64,000 nt of DNA from Halicephalobus mephisto (GCA_009193035.1 SWDT01000008.1:744001-808000), one strand, 5' to 3'; positions 1 to 12,835 are shown, counted from the stretch's first letter. Program-made: numbers and translations. The notes: generated by a model not told the origin, from the letters alone.

Positions 1-472
1 GTAAGCCATCTTCAATTGGCCCTTCGCCATCAGCATCGTCACGTGGTAGAAGGTCCTCAAGGAATCCGTGGAGTAGTACCTCGTCGCAGTTCCTGTGTCC
101 TTCCACCATGGTGCAGAGTCTTCTACGATCGAGTTGAAGTCCACTATGTCTCCATCAACGACGAAACAGTAATTTTCGGTGACGACATTCGGAGGGGCTT
201 TGCTCAAGTACCGTACTGGACATTTGATCGTGTTCACTAAGGCCCTCTGGGTGTCGAAAGGCTTGGAATCGACACAGTAGACAGGGATGGGAGTTTCGTC
301 CTTCCCAAGGTGGTACTGTATGACTTCAGTTTCCGGAGGATCGAATTCTGGAGTTTTAAATTCCAATTTTTTCTCAACACGAAACCTACCGTGTTCGACT
401 TCGACCATGGCCGCGTTGACTGCGATCGGGAATTCTATCACCGATTCGTCTTGGGAAACCGACGATGCCTTT
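1..472 (-). CDS. Partial gene: unrecognised nematode domain, paralogue of the 1,311-3,854 gene
   Basis: The minus strand is open from an acceptor (TTTTTTCAG, exon from 472) to the window edge, about 157 residues with no stop. It contains ENYCFVVDGD, then a W-W pair (PWWKD), then RYYSTDSLRTFYHVT and a LMAKGQLK stretch. The same order (DNYCFVVDGD, QWWRH, KYFYSDDLKKFYKVT, ITAKGKI) occurs in the next gene, so they are tandem paralogues sharing a domain of at least 60 residues. I do not recognise the family. The acceptor at 472 may be internal or an SL trans-splice site; the first Met in frame is at 408-406, and no convincing upstream exon is visible between it and the end of the neighbour. An operon in which the neighbour precedes this gene is possible (gap about 840 bases). 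The C-terminus lies outside the window. Confidence 0.6.
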
Positions 473-1310
473 CTGAAAAAACATAATTTTTCAATTTTGA
501 AAATCAAATATGATAGAAACTGAATTTTCCCAAATTAAAAATATTTTAAAATTTTCCATAAACTTTTAAATTTATAAAAATTACAAGTTTGAAAATTTTG
601 AGAATATTTAAATTAAAAAATTTCTGAAATTTTGTGAAAAATTTTAGAATTTAGTAAAATTTCTTAAATATTTTTAGTTTTATGATTTTCAGAATCCAAA
701 ATGAAGTTCTGAAAATTTCGGAAATTTCATAAAAGTTTCTTGAAGGATTTAGAGTCTCATGAAAATTTTTGAATTATTCTAAAATTTTATAGAGAATTTT
801 GAAGTTTTTAGAATTTTATAAATAATTCTGAAATTTCTAAACTTCTGTTTCTAGAAGATTCTGAAGTTTTTAGAATTTTATAAATGATCCTAAAATCTCT
901 AGATTTCTGTAATGGATTCTGAATCCGTTGAAACTTTACAGAAAATTTTGACTTTTTTGAGATTCTATAAAATTTTCTAATCTTCTAGAATTTCATAAAT
1001 ATCTTTATAAATTTCCTAAAATTCTTTAACTTATTCGAAACTTCTAGAGTACTGTAACAGATTCTGAAATTTCTCAATTTGTAAAAAATTGCAAAACTTA
1101 AAAAAAATCGTAATTGTGAATTTTGGAATTTTTTTTATAAATTTATTTCGGGGATGATTTTGCACGACTTCCACTTTTGGTTTTTACAGTACTGTTACTC
1201 CGTAATTTTTCTTGTTTTGGAAATTCAAATTCTTTATTAGCACCAATAATAAATAAAATTTATTGATAATTTGCTTTCTGGAAGCTCATTTCGAAGGTCT
1301 CCAGGATCTG
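473..1310. other. AT-rich gap between the two paralogues
   Basis: No gene seen. The sequence is a degenerate series of GAATTTTATAAA / TTCTGAAGTTTTTAGA blocks, for example around 780-900. A TTTATT at 1259-1264 (AATAAA on the minus strand) follows the upstream paralogue's stop and is its likely polyadenylation signal. Confidence 0.6.
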
Positions 1311-3552
1311 TTAGGAGTTCCTGATCGTTTTTTTTTCCAAGAATCGTCGCTGGCCGTCGTGGAAGCCCTTGAAAGCGGTCTTCCACTGCTTGAGGGCTTG
1401 GAACCCAGGTCGCTGGGGACTCTTCTTCCGGAAAAAGTTGACGATGACGACATAGATTGTAGTTTCTGAAGATTTAAATAAATAGGATTAAATTCAACTT
1501 TTTTACCCTTCTTCGATCTTCTGGATCCGCGACGAACCTCAGAAGCCGTTGTCTTCTGGGGTCGAATTCCTTCTGGACTCTTGCTTTTTCGTAAGGTTTC
1601 GCGTTTCTCCAAAGATACTGTACAAACAACCTTTTCTTAAATTCTTTGTTTTCGTTTTTGTCTTCTGGGGTTACTGTATCTATCATCGTAACGATTCTGT
1701 GGAAACTTGTACATGTCTTCCAGAAACTGTAGACTCTGATGACTTTGTAAACGTTGCCCAGAGGGACCTTCTCGCCCCGATGACCCTTCATGGACGACAC
1801 GCAGATGGAGGACCTCGGGGTGTTTACTGTAGAATGGACGCTGGTCCCGGGGTAACTCGCTGCTGATTCGACTGTCAAGAAGGCAGAAGTCGGTTTCGAA
1901 GGGCCGGGTACCGTGTAAGCGCTGGTGGTGGACATTGCCATCGAGGAGGGGCCCGAGGGACCCGGGGTGGCGGTGATCGTCTGACCTCCGGCGAGTCTTG
2001 CCGAGATTATTTTTCCTTTAGCTGTGATTACTGTAACTTTGTAAAATTTCTTTAAATCATCAGAATAAAAGTATTTTGTTGGACGTGAAGTATGTCTCCA
2101 CCACTGATCGTCTCCCATGATGTCTCCCATTCTCACTTTGTCTCCATCAACGACGAAACAATAATTATCCGCCACCATCGTCGGAGGAACTACTGTAGAC
2201 ATCATAGAAGATGGAGCATTCATCAGATTCTCCAATGCAGCTTCTGTTTGGACCGTGTCATGATGGACAGAATGAACTGGCATGTCTTTGTGGTAGATGA
2301 CGGGGTCGTCGTGGGACAGCAGGGCTTCTGCCGTGACTCCGCTGTCCACCAGTTCGAAGGCCCCTAGGTCGATGTCGAACATCGGGGACAGGGTGTCTGA
2401 CCCGGACGAAGATTCCGGAAACACCGGGCTAAAAAAACAAAAACTTACTTTTTTAAACATTTTCACTTCAGGACCGATTTCGATCAACTCCTTGGTCCTG
2501 CCACGAAAATCCATTTTTTTACAGTATACGGTGGAAATACGAAGACAAAAGTGCAAAACACAAACAATACTCGTGAAAAAACAATAAAAGTGAAAAATAC
2601 GGTAAAAGTGAAAAAGTGCACAATACTGCAAAAAGTGGAAGAAGTGCATCAATCACCATAATCCCAAAAATCCCCCCAAATTTGCAAACAAACCTGATTA
2701 TATCCTCATCTAATTCCTCTTCAGGAATTATTATTTCTAACAAATCAGCAGTACTCGTGACAGGAGGACGGATATCTTCTGATTCCACTACCATCGGCTC
2801 AACATCAAGATCTATTTCGACTTCAGGAATCATCTGGACCAATTCAGGTTCAGGTTCTGGAGGAAGTTCAAATTCAGGTTCAGGTTCGAGTTCAGGTTCG
2901 GGTTCAGGTTCAAATTCAGGTTCAGGTTCAGGTTCAGGTTCAGATTCAAATTCTAATTCATGTTTGGGTTCTGGAGGGGGTTCGACGACAAGGGGTTCGA
3001 AAGGAAGGTCAGAGGATCGGGAAAAGGAAAACACAGGGGTTTGTGGTCGAGGTGGTGTCCTGGATGGAAAATTATTATTTACAAAAGTGAGTGAACATCA
3101 TGGTGAGGTTCACAATAGGGTTGTAATGTAAGAATTGTGTTTTTAGATTTTCAATAAAATCATTCTTAAAGTGAAAATTACTACTTACAAATAACAAAGT
3201 AAATTTTACAGTAAAATTCACAAAAAATTATATTATAAAAATTTTTAAAATTTTATATAATTCTTTTTTTAATTAAATCTCGAAGAAAAAGTTACTTTTA
3301 AAAAAAAATAAATTCTACAGTAGAATTCACAAAAAAAATATTATAAAAATTTTTTAAATTTTATATAATTCTTTTTTTAATTAAATCTCGAAGAAAAAGT
3401 TACTTTTAAGAACAAATAAATTCTACAGTAAAATTCACAAAAAATTATATTATAAAAATTTTTCAATTTTGTATAATTCTTTTTTTTTAATTAGAAATCT
3501 CGAAGAAAAAGTTACTTTTAAAAACAAATAAATTCTACAGTAAAATTCACAA

Positions 3553-3583
<31 letters not shown>

Positions 3584-3854
3584 TAATTCTTTTTTTAATT
3601 AAATCTCGAAGAAAAAGTTACTTTTAAAAAAAAATAAATTCTACAGTAGGATTCACAAAAAATAATATTATAAAAAATTTTTATTAATTAGAAATTTCGA
3701 AGGGAAAGTTACTTTTAAAAACACAGGTATGTTTTACAGTAGGATTCACAATAGGGCAATAGTGCAAGAGCTTTTTTTACTTTACAAATTGTCCCACTCA
3801 CCTTGGTCTTTGAGATTCTTCTGTCATCCGGATGTAGGAATCCCAGTTTTCCAT
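1311..3854 (-). CDS. Acidic Glu-Pro-rich protein with the same unrecognised domain
   Basis: Exons on the minus strand: 3854-3802 (start MENWDSYIRM), 3059-2694 and 2428 onward; phases match at both junctions. Residues about 18-138 hold an acidic run of Glu-Pro repeats (roughly 2,830-2,970), then the shared domain: DNYCFVVDGDKVRMGDI, WWRH, SDDLKKFYKV, ITAKGKIISARL. A Ser/Thr/Pro-rich stretch follows. The 3' end is uncertain because several frames stay open. My preferred chain uses short introns at 1767-1727, 1674-1618 and 1506-1466 and ends in a basic tail with a TAA at 1311; another frame ends at 1286. The donor at 1767 (GTCCCT) is weak. The acceptor in front of exon 1 (TTTATTTTAG) could be cis- or SL-spliced. 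The protein looks like a nuclear regulator by composition, but that is only inference; I do not recognise the family. Confidence 0.6.
3171..3735. repeat. Tandem repeat of about 105-112 bp in intron 1 of the acidic-protein gene
   Basis: Five to six copies of a unit containing AAATCTCGAAGAAAAAGTTA and CTACAGTAAAATTCAC, with unit starts near 3,283, 3,383, 3,494, 3,600 and 3,686. It fills most of the intron between exons 3854-3802 and 3059-2694. Confidence 0.85.
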
Positions 3855-4810
3855 ACAAGCCAATCCAGTTGTCTAAAATAAATTTTTTCGAATTTTACAA
3901 AAAACCTATACTACCACCATCACAACATATAGAAAGTTAAAGGTAAGTAAAAAATTAATAACTTTATTAAAAAAAACGAACAACATCAAAAAGCGAAAAT
4001 GCTGACGACCACGCTGAAGAAAAACGAAACGAAAGATTGAGCATCACGAAAGGCAAGAAGCGGATTGTACGGTAATTATCTCTTGCGGAATTTATCCCTT
4101 ATGACGAGTACCAGTTTCGAAATTTTTTGAAACTTATGATGGAAATTTTAAATTATTTCAAAAATCGAAAAAATCAAAAATCAAATTATTTTTACAAAAT
4201 TAAAAAATCACATACCGTAAAATTCGTTTTTTTAGATAAACCTTTTTTGCTTATTTGATTCGCATTTTAGACTATCTTAGTAGCTGAAAAATACTGATCT
4301 AAATGAGATTGGTCTTGCGAAATTGAGGACCAAATGCCCTAAGGGCACATTTACTAGAGTTCATTTTTTCCTCTTTAGATCAGTTTTTGTAATTATCATT
4401 GCCATGTTTGACTATTTCAATTACCAAGGACTAATATAAAAATTTAAGAAATCAGTTTTAGGAAATCATAAATGCCCTAAGGGCACATTTACTAGAGTTC
4501 ATTTTTTCCTACTTAGATCAGTTTTTGTAATTATCATTACCATGTTTGATTATTTCAATTACGAAAAACTAATATAAAAAGCAAAAAATTGACTATATAG
4601 CAAATGTTTCCTCAGGGCATTTCTCTCTTTTGAACTCATCTTAGTTTAGACAATTTGTCTTTTATAAATTAGTTTTTAGTCATGAATGTCATGTTAGATT
4701 GTTTCAATTACCAAAGACTGGTGTAAAAAATGAAACAAGTCTTACGAAATCGGGGATCAAATGCCTCAAGGGATCAACTACCGTACAACCGGAAATTGGA
4801 ACAAGTGAAG
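3855..4810. repeat. Intergenic region with an about 140-bp tandem repeat
   Basis: No gene. A unit carrying the palindrome TGCCCTAAGGGCA followed by TTTACTAGAGTTCATTTTTT is clear at about 4,331 and 4,470; diverged copies follow near 4,604 and 4,752. The gap separates the TWK channel stop at 4,811 from the next gene on the same strand. Confidence 0.75.
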
Positions 4811-7800
4811 TCATCTCCATCGAGGAGCTTTTTTCGGCTTCTGGACTTGTTTCTGTGCTTTTGAAGAAAGTGTCTTGAATTGAGGAATCGGAGAAATTGA
4901 CGATGTGTTGACATTTGACGTACTCACGTTTCGTGGTGAGACCAGTACTACAGAAGACGCATTACTAGCGGCTGTTGATTGTCTTCGGACTTGTTCGAAA
5001 AGTGTTGGAAGATCGTTTTTGACTGCATCCATCAAAGCAGCACATCTTGGAGACACGTTTAGCCATTCCATTTTCCCTAAGGGATCTTTCTTTTTCGCTT
5101 GTCTTTCAAGTTTCTTTCGTTTCAGGACAGGAACCGGCTGGGCCACCTGGACTGGCCCTTCCTCCCCCTTCATCACGGGGGCCAACATGAGTCTTCGATC
5201 ATTCGGCTTCCATCTGTAGTACCACAAGGGTCTCGAGAAGAATTGAGCTCTTCTTGATGTGGCTGTCTGTAGGTTCAATTTAGGGACGTGTCTGAGGACA
5301 TTCGGGGGTTGTAGACTCTTCGCGGAACTTGCTGGTTCTTCGTAAGAAGTCGTCCGATTGAGTGGATTCACCACGGGCAAAGGCCCTTCTTGGAACCTCA
5401 ACGACGTCTCGAGACCGAAAGAATCAAAAGCATCACATTGGGCAGCTAATTTCGAAAGCATAAAAGGTGGGGGAACTTCGAGATGGGGGATGTTAGATTG
5501 GGGATTAGTTTCACTAGAAGGTAACGACAAAAGCACAGGCGGAGAAGCAAACTGCACATGAGAAGCGACAGGTAAGCAAAACGAGGACATGCGTCTTACT
5601 GTAGTGCTTGCAATCGATAAATCCGGAGATTTGGTTCCTGGAGGAGGAGATGAGATAACCGACGATGGAGCAGAACACGTTCGACGAGAATGTCTAGCTG
5701 ATTCAGCTGCAAAGTTTCAATTTTTCGAAAATTTTAATGTTCAATTACAGTATGTTAAAAATTACAAAACTATTACAAATTTTTCTTTAAATTTTCCAAA
5801 ATTATTAATTTAAAAAAACTATTACAAAATTTTTCTTTAAATTTTCCAAAATTATTAATTTCAAAAAACTATTACAAATTTTTTTTAAAATTTTCCAAAA
5901 TTATTAATTTCAAATTTCTGTAAAATTTTAAAACCTTAAAAATTCCTAAAAAGTTACAGAAACTATAAAATTTTTAAGTTTTTAAATTTCATAATGGATT
6001 TTGAAAATCTCCACAAAAGCTTAAAAATTTTATAAAATTTTATAAAATTTAAAACATTTTTGAAAGTTTTTACAAAATTCTAGATCCACACAAAGATGGT
6101 ACACGGTATATAATGTATGGATACATCGAAATGACTTTGATGTATTAGGTACATTGCATTCAATATATCGATATCAACTAAGTCCATCAATATATTGAAT
6201 GCAATGTATCTGATATATCAAAGCTACTTTTATATACCATTTTTTGTGTCATTCTACAAGATTCTAAATAATTCTAAAAAGTTCTAAAATTGTCCACGAC
6301 ATTTTCGAAAATTTCAGAACTTTCGGTTAGATTTTAGAAGATTCTAGAATCCTCTATAATTCTGGTTGAAAAATAGTGAATTTAAAAAGTCAGAAACCAA
6401 CCTATGGACTTGTAATCGATTTCGATTGGGAAAGAAAATTTAAATGATTGAATAGAAGGCTGAGGGGATCTGAAATTGTCAAACATGTGTTCCCTTTCGT
6501 AAACAGAAGGCGTAGTTGATAGTGAGCAATGAAACGATAAATCTGGTCCTGATTCGATGGAGGAACCTCCTCTTTCCGTCTTTTCCCAGTTTCGATACAT
6601 TCTGAATATTTAACGATTAATTAAAATTTAAAAATTAAAAATTAACAAAAAAGTTTTAAAAAAATCGGAAATCGTTCGTGATAAAATTAGTGTTTTTTTA
6701 GGTCTTTTTTTTGAGGAAAATTGGAAGTAATGGTCCTGGCGAGAATAATGCTTGATAATGGCTTTGGTTACTGTAGGTTAAAAAAGTGTTAAATTTACAA
6801 TAAAAAATTGTTCGTTATAGGACCTGAGATTTTTTATTTTTTGAAAAAAAAATTTTAATGGTCTCGTCACGAACGATATTTAACTTTTTTTATAATTTTG
6901 ACTACTGTATCGAAGTCTATGAAGCAATTAACAATCAAAATTAAATTGAATTTTTGCACAACTTGCTCGAATGTTGCAAGCAAATTGCGGATTTAATTCC
7001 GACTTTGATGTTCACCGATCTGCCCTAATGTTGCAAGCAGATTGCAAATTTTGATTTTAAAATCTTCATAAATTTGAATATAAAAATCTTGGTCATTTAG
7101 TTTTGACTGATTTTTACTTTTTAACTTTTAATTTTTACTTTTTATTTTTACTTTTTATTTTTTAATTTTGACTGATTTTTATTTTTTATTTTTTAATTCT
7201 TAATTTTTAGCTTTTACTTTTGACTTTGATCTTAGTACTTGTTACTGAACAAAAACTTACATGGACCTGGCACTGGCAGAACTATTCGTGATGGCAGTGG
7301 ATACTGTAGAACTCCTTTTCGAGTTGGGTCCAGAGAGCAGGGTCGGAGGGGAGACTTTGTCTGCCTCGACAAGACGGAATTCATCTTCGAAGATGGTTTC
7401 TGGGAGGTTCCAAGGGGTGATTGTGGAGAACTCTGATCGAAGAGAATATTTTTCTTCGACATCGTTTACCCAGTATTGAGAAGCAGATTTGAGCGGAGGC
7501 ATAAGTGGCGGCAGTGGTTCGCTGAAAATTATTTTTTTTATTTTATTAAATATTTCCAAATTTACCGTTTTTGTTCTTCATCAACCATTTTCTGAATGAT
7601 ATGGATAATCTCCTCACCTTGCCCCAGGGCAAGACGACGTTCAATAAGTCGTTTTCTTTTGAGCAATTGAAGAAGGTCCGTGTTCTGAAACTTCCTTCCG
7701 AAGTAGTGGATCTTCTGGATGTACTGTATGCCGACCAAGTCGATACACATTGTGGTGACCGCTAACCCGACTCCGATGTACAGTAACATGATCACTATGT

Positions 7801-10800
7801 ATCTGAAATTGAAAACCAAATTTCGTTACTGTAGAAGTCAGAAATGAACATAGTTCTCAAGTGATTTCGAAAAAACATATTTTAACAATTTTCTAGAATT
7901 TTAAATGTGAAATTTTTATTGGATTCTGATTCCAGAAAATTATGGAAAGTTTAACGAGCTAGTGGTAAATTCTGGAAGATTTTTGAAACTTGTCAGAAAT
8001 TAAGAAAATTCCAGAAACTACTGTAAAATTCCGGAAAATTTTATAATTTTTTAAAATACAGAAAGTTCTAGAAACATTTATTAGATTCTGGAAGATTCCA
8101 AAAACTTGTTAGAAATTAAGAAAATTCCAGGAACATTTATTAGATTCTGGAAGATTTTTGAAACTTGTTAGAAATTAAGAAAATTCCAGAAACTACTGTA
8201 AAATTTTTGAAAATTTTATAATTTTTTTAAATACAGAAAGTTCTAGAAACATTTATTAGATTCTGGAAGATTTCAAAAATTTATCAGAAATTAAGAAAGT
8301 TCTAGAAATTTCCATAAAATTCTGAAGAATTACGAAAATTGTTAAATCTTTGGAAATTCCACAATTTTTTTCAAAATTTCAAAATTTTTGCAAGATTATA
8401 TAAGATTTCAGAAACCCTTGCGGAATTTCACTGAACAAAAATCGAATATACTTACTCGTGTCTGTCGGGAACCAGATCCCCGAACCCTATGGTCGTCAGA
8501 GAGACGAACGAGAAGTAGAAGGCGTCCACATAGGTCCACGATTCCAGGACGGCGAATAAAACTCCACCAAAAGCGATGTACAGTAATAGAATAGTGAAAA
8601 CGAGTAAAACTGGGACGTCTTCTTTGTCTAGTTCGTCTTCCCAGTTCTTGGGGGACTTGGGGGTGTCGGGTTCCTCCAGGTACTCCACAACGACCCCGGA
8701 CTTCCGTCTCCTCCACATCCTCCAGTGGGTTTTGATTCTGCTTTTGTAAAATTGCAACTTGGAGTAGAACCAGATCGTGCATTCGGAAAGGAACTTGCCC
8801 AAGTCGCCGATGGTGATGATTGCCAGAGGGGCTCCGATGAGTGCGAAAATAATACAAGCAATTTTTCCCGAAACTGTGACTGGAACAATGTTACCGTAAC
8901 CTGGAATACAGTACATTACTTTAGTTTTAGAGTAAATACGAACCTATGGTGGCCATGGTGGTGGCGGCGAAGAAGAGGGCACTGGACCAAGTCCACATCT
9001 TGCCCCCCTTCTCGGTCCAGCTCTTGCTCGACCGGTGTCTTTTCAGTCTGGGGTCCCGGACGTGGTCCTTGGGGGTCACCCTCACGTCCCCGTATCTGAC
9101 ATATTCCTCTTTATAAGCTTTATAAAGATTCTCATTGAACTTCTGGAGATGAGTAGCAACCCTGGCCACCCAGTCGTCCCGCACCCTCATCAGCTCCGGC
9201 GTCATCTCATTCGCGTTCGTCCGCTGCATCTGGAGCCGCTGATCCCACATCATATCCACTAGTTCTTTCCTGAGTTTGTTTATACGATCAACTCCGATTA
9301 CTTTTAACTAAATTAAATTAATTAATTTTAGGATTATTTTTAAATTCCTACGGCGTCTTCATTGGGACTCTCGATGCTGTGGAAGACGACGGCTCCGACA
9401 GAAGCGTAGAGACATACCGCCGTTACAAGGAGGAAGTGAGGCAATATCAGTTTAATGTACTGTAAAATTGCATTTTTTATACTTTAGAGAATCAATGACG
9501 GAATTTCAAATTTAAAAATAGAAATTATTCGTTTTGGGACCATTGGGTTCTAATTTGGCTTTTTTTATTTTTATTATTTAAAAAAAATTTAGAATAATGG
9601 TCCTAACAAGAATAATATTTAATATATTTTAATTATAAAGTTAATAATGTAAATAATATTCTTTTTAAGATCAATGATTTTTTATTTAAGAATTTTTTCT
9701 CCAATTCCAAATTTTAATGGTCCTAACAAGAATAATATTTAATATATTTTAACTACAAAGATAATTAATAATGTAAATAACATTCGTGCTAGGATCAATG
9801 ATTTTTTATTCAAAATTTTTTCTCTAATTCCAAACTTCAAGTAATGGTCCTGGCACGAATAATATTTAATATATAGTTTAATTATAAAGTTAATAATGTA
9901 AATAACATTCTTTTTAAGATCAATGGTTTTTTATTCAAAATTTTTTCTCCAATTCCAAACTTCAAGTAATGGTCCTGACACGAATGATGGTTGATTTATT
10001 TTTCAACCATGAAGTTGACTGGTGACTATTTAATTTCAGAAAAACTATTTAAAATATATAATTTAACGCTTTTGAGCGTTTTCAAATAACCAATAACTAA
10101 TACATTAGTTAAAAAATGAATTAAACATTATTCGCTCCCAGACCAACGTTTATTTATTCATTTTTAATTTTTATAAAAATTAATAACTTTTATTTTTCAA
10201 TAAAGTTGTAAAAAATTTATTTTCGTAAAAATGGAAAATTTTAAAAACGTTGTTGGTCCTGCAGCGAATTCTGGGAAATTTTTTAAATAAAATAAATTTT
10301 TAGTTTTTTAAATAAAATTAACTTTTTTATTTTTTTACTTTTTTTATTTCGAAATTTTTGAATAAAATTATTTTTTAAACAAAATTAATTTTTTATTTTC
10401 AAATTTTTTGAATTAAAAAATATATATTTTTATTTCGAAATTGTTTGAATTAAAAAAAGTATATTTTTTTTTATTTTAAAATTTTTGAATAAAATATATT
10501 TTTTTATTTCGAAATTTTTGAATTAAAAAAAAATTTTTTTTTTATTTTCAAATTTTTTGAATTAAATTATTTTAAAATTTTTTATTTTGTTTCTGACCCT
10601 AGATTCTTCTTTGATCTTGAGTGTACTCAATGTTCTTTTTTGGAATGGACCCAATTTCCTGTTTTAGTCTTCGATTTCCTCTGGCAATATTCAATTGAAA
10701 AATAAATTTTTCTGCTTTTTCAAATTGGCAAAAGTACTTTTTGTTCTTTCCCTCGAGCGGTCATCTGGAAGCCGTCAACGAGGAGCAATAAAAGAATTAT

Positions 10801-11598
10801 CCAATTGGTCCGTTCTATGTCCGAAAAAATTCATTTCAAACAAGAAGGAATTCCGGAATCTTCCCCAGAGAATCTGCGAAACTGGACATTTCGAAAAAGA
10901 TTTGACGGGATTTGATGGGATTTGATTAAAGAACAGCAGTTTGGACCATATTGCTCAAATTCGGGTTCGCATCAATTTTATTAAAAATTAAATTTTTTTA
11001 AAAATTAAAATTAAAATTAAAATTTTATTAAAAATTAAAATTAAACTTTTTTTTAAAATTTAAATTAAAATTTCTTTTTAAAATTAAAGTTAAAAGTTAA
11101 AATTACAGTATTTTAGAAATAAAAAACACGTTTTTTTTAATTTTGGAAATTTTTGATTTTGAAAATCTCAGTTTTAGGAAATCAAATAAGATTCTGAAAG
11201 ATTCCAGAATTTTCTAAGATATTCAAAAATTTCAGAATCTTCTGTAAGATTTCCAAAAGTTTTAAAAAATTCTACAAAAATCAAAAAATTTTCACAAATT
11301 CTAGAAATCTCCAGATTTTTCTAAGATATTCAAAAATTTCAGAATTTTCTACAAGATATTCAAAAATTTGAAATATTTTTTAAGAAATTTTAGAAATTCT
11401 CAGAATTTTCTAAGATATTCAAAAATTTCAGAATTTTCTACAAAATCCTAAAGATTTTTCAGATTTTTATAAAACTGTATTTTTGAAATAAATATTTTTT
11501 CATTAATTAACTAAACTTACATGTTTGAAATTTTTGCGATTGTTGCCTTGTTCGACATTTTCCAGAAGGCCTTCGAACTCCTTGATCTGATCGGCCAT
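4811..11598 (-). CDS. TWK-type two-pore-domain potassium channel
   Basis: Eight exons with matching phases: 11598-11521, 9459-9352, 9307-8944, 8900-8456, 7802-7566, 7521-7261, 6601-6402 and 5706-4811, about 862 residues. An in-frame stop lies upstream of the start (MADQIKEFEGLL). TM1 is HFLLVTAVCLYASVGAVVF (residues about 35-53). A long external loop follows, then pore 1 TIGYGN (about 182-187, split across an exon junction), two further membrane segments, pore 2 TIGFGD (about 320-325) and a last membrane segment (IVIMLLYIGVGLAVTTM). Both selectivity filters are canonical, so a K+-selective leak channel of the plasma membrane is expected. The cytoplasmic tail (about 410-862) is long, Ser/Pro-rich and has a basic patch KRKKLERQAKKK, unlike the shorter tails of many K2P channels. 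The subfamily member cannot be named from sequence alone. Confidence 0.93.
5707..6401. other. TWK intron 7: A/T tracts plus a palindromic element
   Basis: Intron between exons 6601-6402 and 5706-4811. It contains threefold repeats of AAAACTATTACAAATTTTT around 5,765-5,900 and the palindromic element at 6,088-6,249. No coding signal seen. Confidence 0.7.
6088..6249. mobile_element. Palindromic MITE-like element, copy 1
   Basis: About 162 bp, starting ACACAAAGATGGTA and ending TACCATTTTTTGTGT (imperfect terminal inverted repeats). Internal arms read GGTACATTGCATTCAATATA and, in reverse, ATATATTGAATGCAATGTAT. A nearly identical copy lies at 14,910-15,070 and more diverged copies at 15,130-15,525. 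It sits inside a TWK intron. Confidence 0.8.
6604..7260. other. TWK intron 6, AT-rich
   Basis: No exon seen. Contains a twofold repeat of AATGTTGCAAGCA near 6,971 and 7,028 and pyrimidine-rich low complexity (TTTTTACTTTTTATTTTT) at about 7,100-7,200. Confidence 0.6.
7860..8345. repeat. Tandem degenerate repeats in TWK intron 4
   Basis: Repeated blocks of TTAGATTCTGGAAGATT, AAATTAAGAAAATTCCAGAAA and TACAGAAAGTTCTAGAAACA, spaced at about 60-135 bases, between exons 8900-8456 and 7802-7566. No coding signal. Confidence 0.75.
9460..11520. other. TWK intron 1, about 2 kb, repeat-rich
   Basis: Holds about four copies of a roughly 125-bp unit (9,530-10,020) carrying TAATGGTCCTRRCAMGAATA and TTAATAATGTAAATAA. 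Poly-A/T tracts follow at 10,290-10,580. A less AT-rich segment at 10,740-10,930 shares the block ATTGGTCCGTTC with the segment at 39,876-40,106. Degenerate CAGAATTTTCTAAGATATTC repeats lie at 11,190-11,440. Confidence 0.7.
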
Positions 11599-11930
11599 AA
11601 GAAGACAGAAGGCGTGTAGTCACGGACCGCGACTAACGCCTCCAGGATCAGGAATGGGGCCGTTGTTGGAACTGTTGAGGACTTTTTTGACCAACAAAGA
11701 GCCAGTTGTGTCTTTTCAAACAACTCCAGCTCCTTTAACACCGAAAATACGGAAAATTGAAACAAGCATTCCCCATGTTTCTTTTTCTAATTCATATCCA
11801 GGACTTGTCGAAACGTGGGAAATAAACAAGAAATAAGGAAACTGAAATTTTTTAAGGAATTAGAAACGGAAAAAGTTACAAAGGACACGGCAAAGTAAAC
11901 AAAAAATAAATTTAGTATCGAGGGACATTA
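11599..11930. other. TWK 5' flank
   Basis: Immediately upstream of the TWK start. It is less AT-rich than what follows and probably contains 5' untranslated and promoter sequence. No specific element recognised. Confidence 0.3.
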
Positions 11931-12835
11931 TGCCAAAAAAGTTGTTTCGCTCTTGGCGTTATGAGATATTTTGCCAAAAAACTGAAAATTAAGGAACATT
12001 ATGCCAAAGTTATTTTTATATTTTTGGCATTATGAGACACTATGCCAAAAGTTATTTCTATGTTTTTGGCGTTATGAGGCATTACGCCAAAAAATAAAAA
12101 CAACTTTGGCACTATGAGACATTACGCCAAAATTATTTCTATATTTTTGGCGTTATGAGACACTATGCCAAAGGATAAAAAACAACTTTGGCGTTATGAG
12201 ATATTACGTCAAAAGTTATTTTTATATTTCTGGCATTATGAGACATTACGCCAAAAGTTATTTCTATGTTTTTTGGCGTTATGAGGCATTACGCCAAAAA
12301 ATAAAAAAACAACTTTGACATTATGAGACACTATGCCAAAAGTAGATTCACTTTGCTACTGAAGAATAGACTAGTCCATTCTCGTGGTAGTAAAGTGACT
12401 ACGCACCATTACGCCAGGAGTTATTTTTACATTTTTGGCATTATGAGGCATTTCACTAAAAATGAAAAAATATCTTTGGCATTATGAGGCATTTCGCTAA
12501 AAAATAAAAAACAACTTTGGCATTAGAAGAACATTATGCCAAGAAAATTATTTCACTTTTGGCATTATGAGACACTACGCCAAGAACTGTTTTTATATTT
12601 TTGGCATTGTGAGGCATTTCGCTAAAAAATGAAAAAATATTTTTGGCATTGTGAGACACTATGCCAAGAACTGTTTTTATATTTTTGGCATTGTGAGACA
12701 CTATGCCAAGAACTGTTTTTATATTTTTAGTGCTGCAAGACATTTTGCCAATGAATATAAAGTAAGTTTTTGGATTCAGAGAACATTGTGTTTTGATCTT
12801 TGGCATTATGAGACACTACGCCAAAATATGAAAAA
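11930..12835. repeat. Satellite array of TTTTTGGC...GCCAAAA units
   Basis: About 15 imperfect units with the form 'TTTGGCRTTATGAGACAYTA' followed by YGCCAAAA and a spacer. Each can fold into a hairpin through TTGGC/GCCAA. A 60-base stretch at about 12,340-12,405 interrupts the array. No transposase or coding frame. Confidence 0.88.

Noticed and set aside
2429..2514. Alternative start MDFRGRTKELIEIG with a 20-base intron
   Set aside because: A 20-base intron is too short and removal would break the frame; the acceptor at 2,429 fits exon 3059-2694 in phase instead.
2616..3131. Ser/Gly-rich open frame on the plus strand
   Set aside because: It is the complement of the Glu-Pro acidic exon; the minus frame has matching splice phases on both sides.
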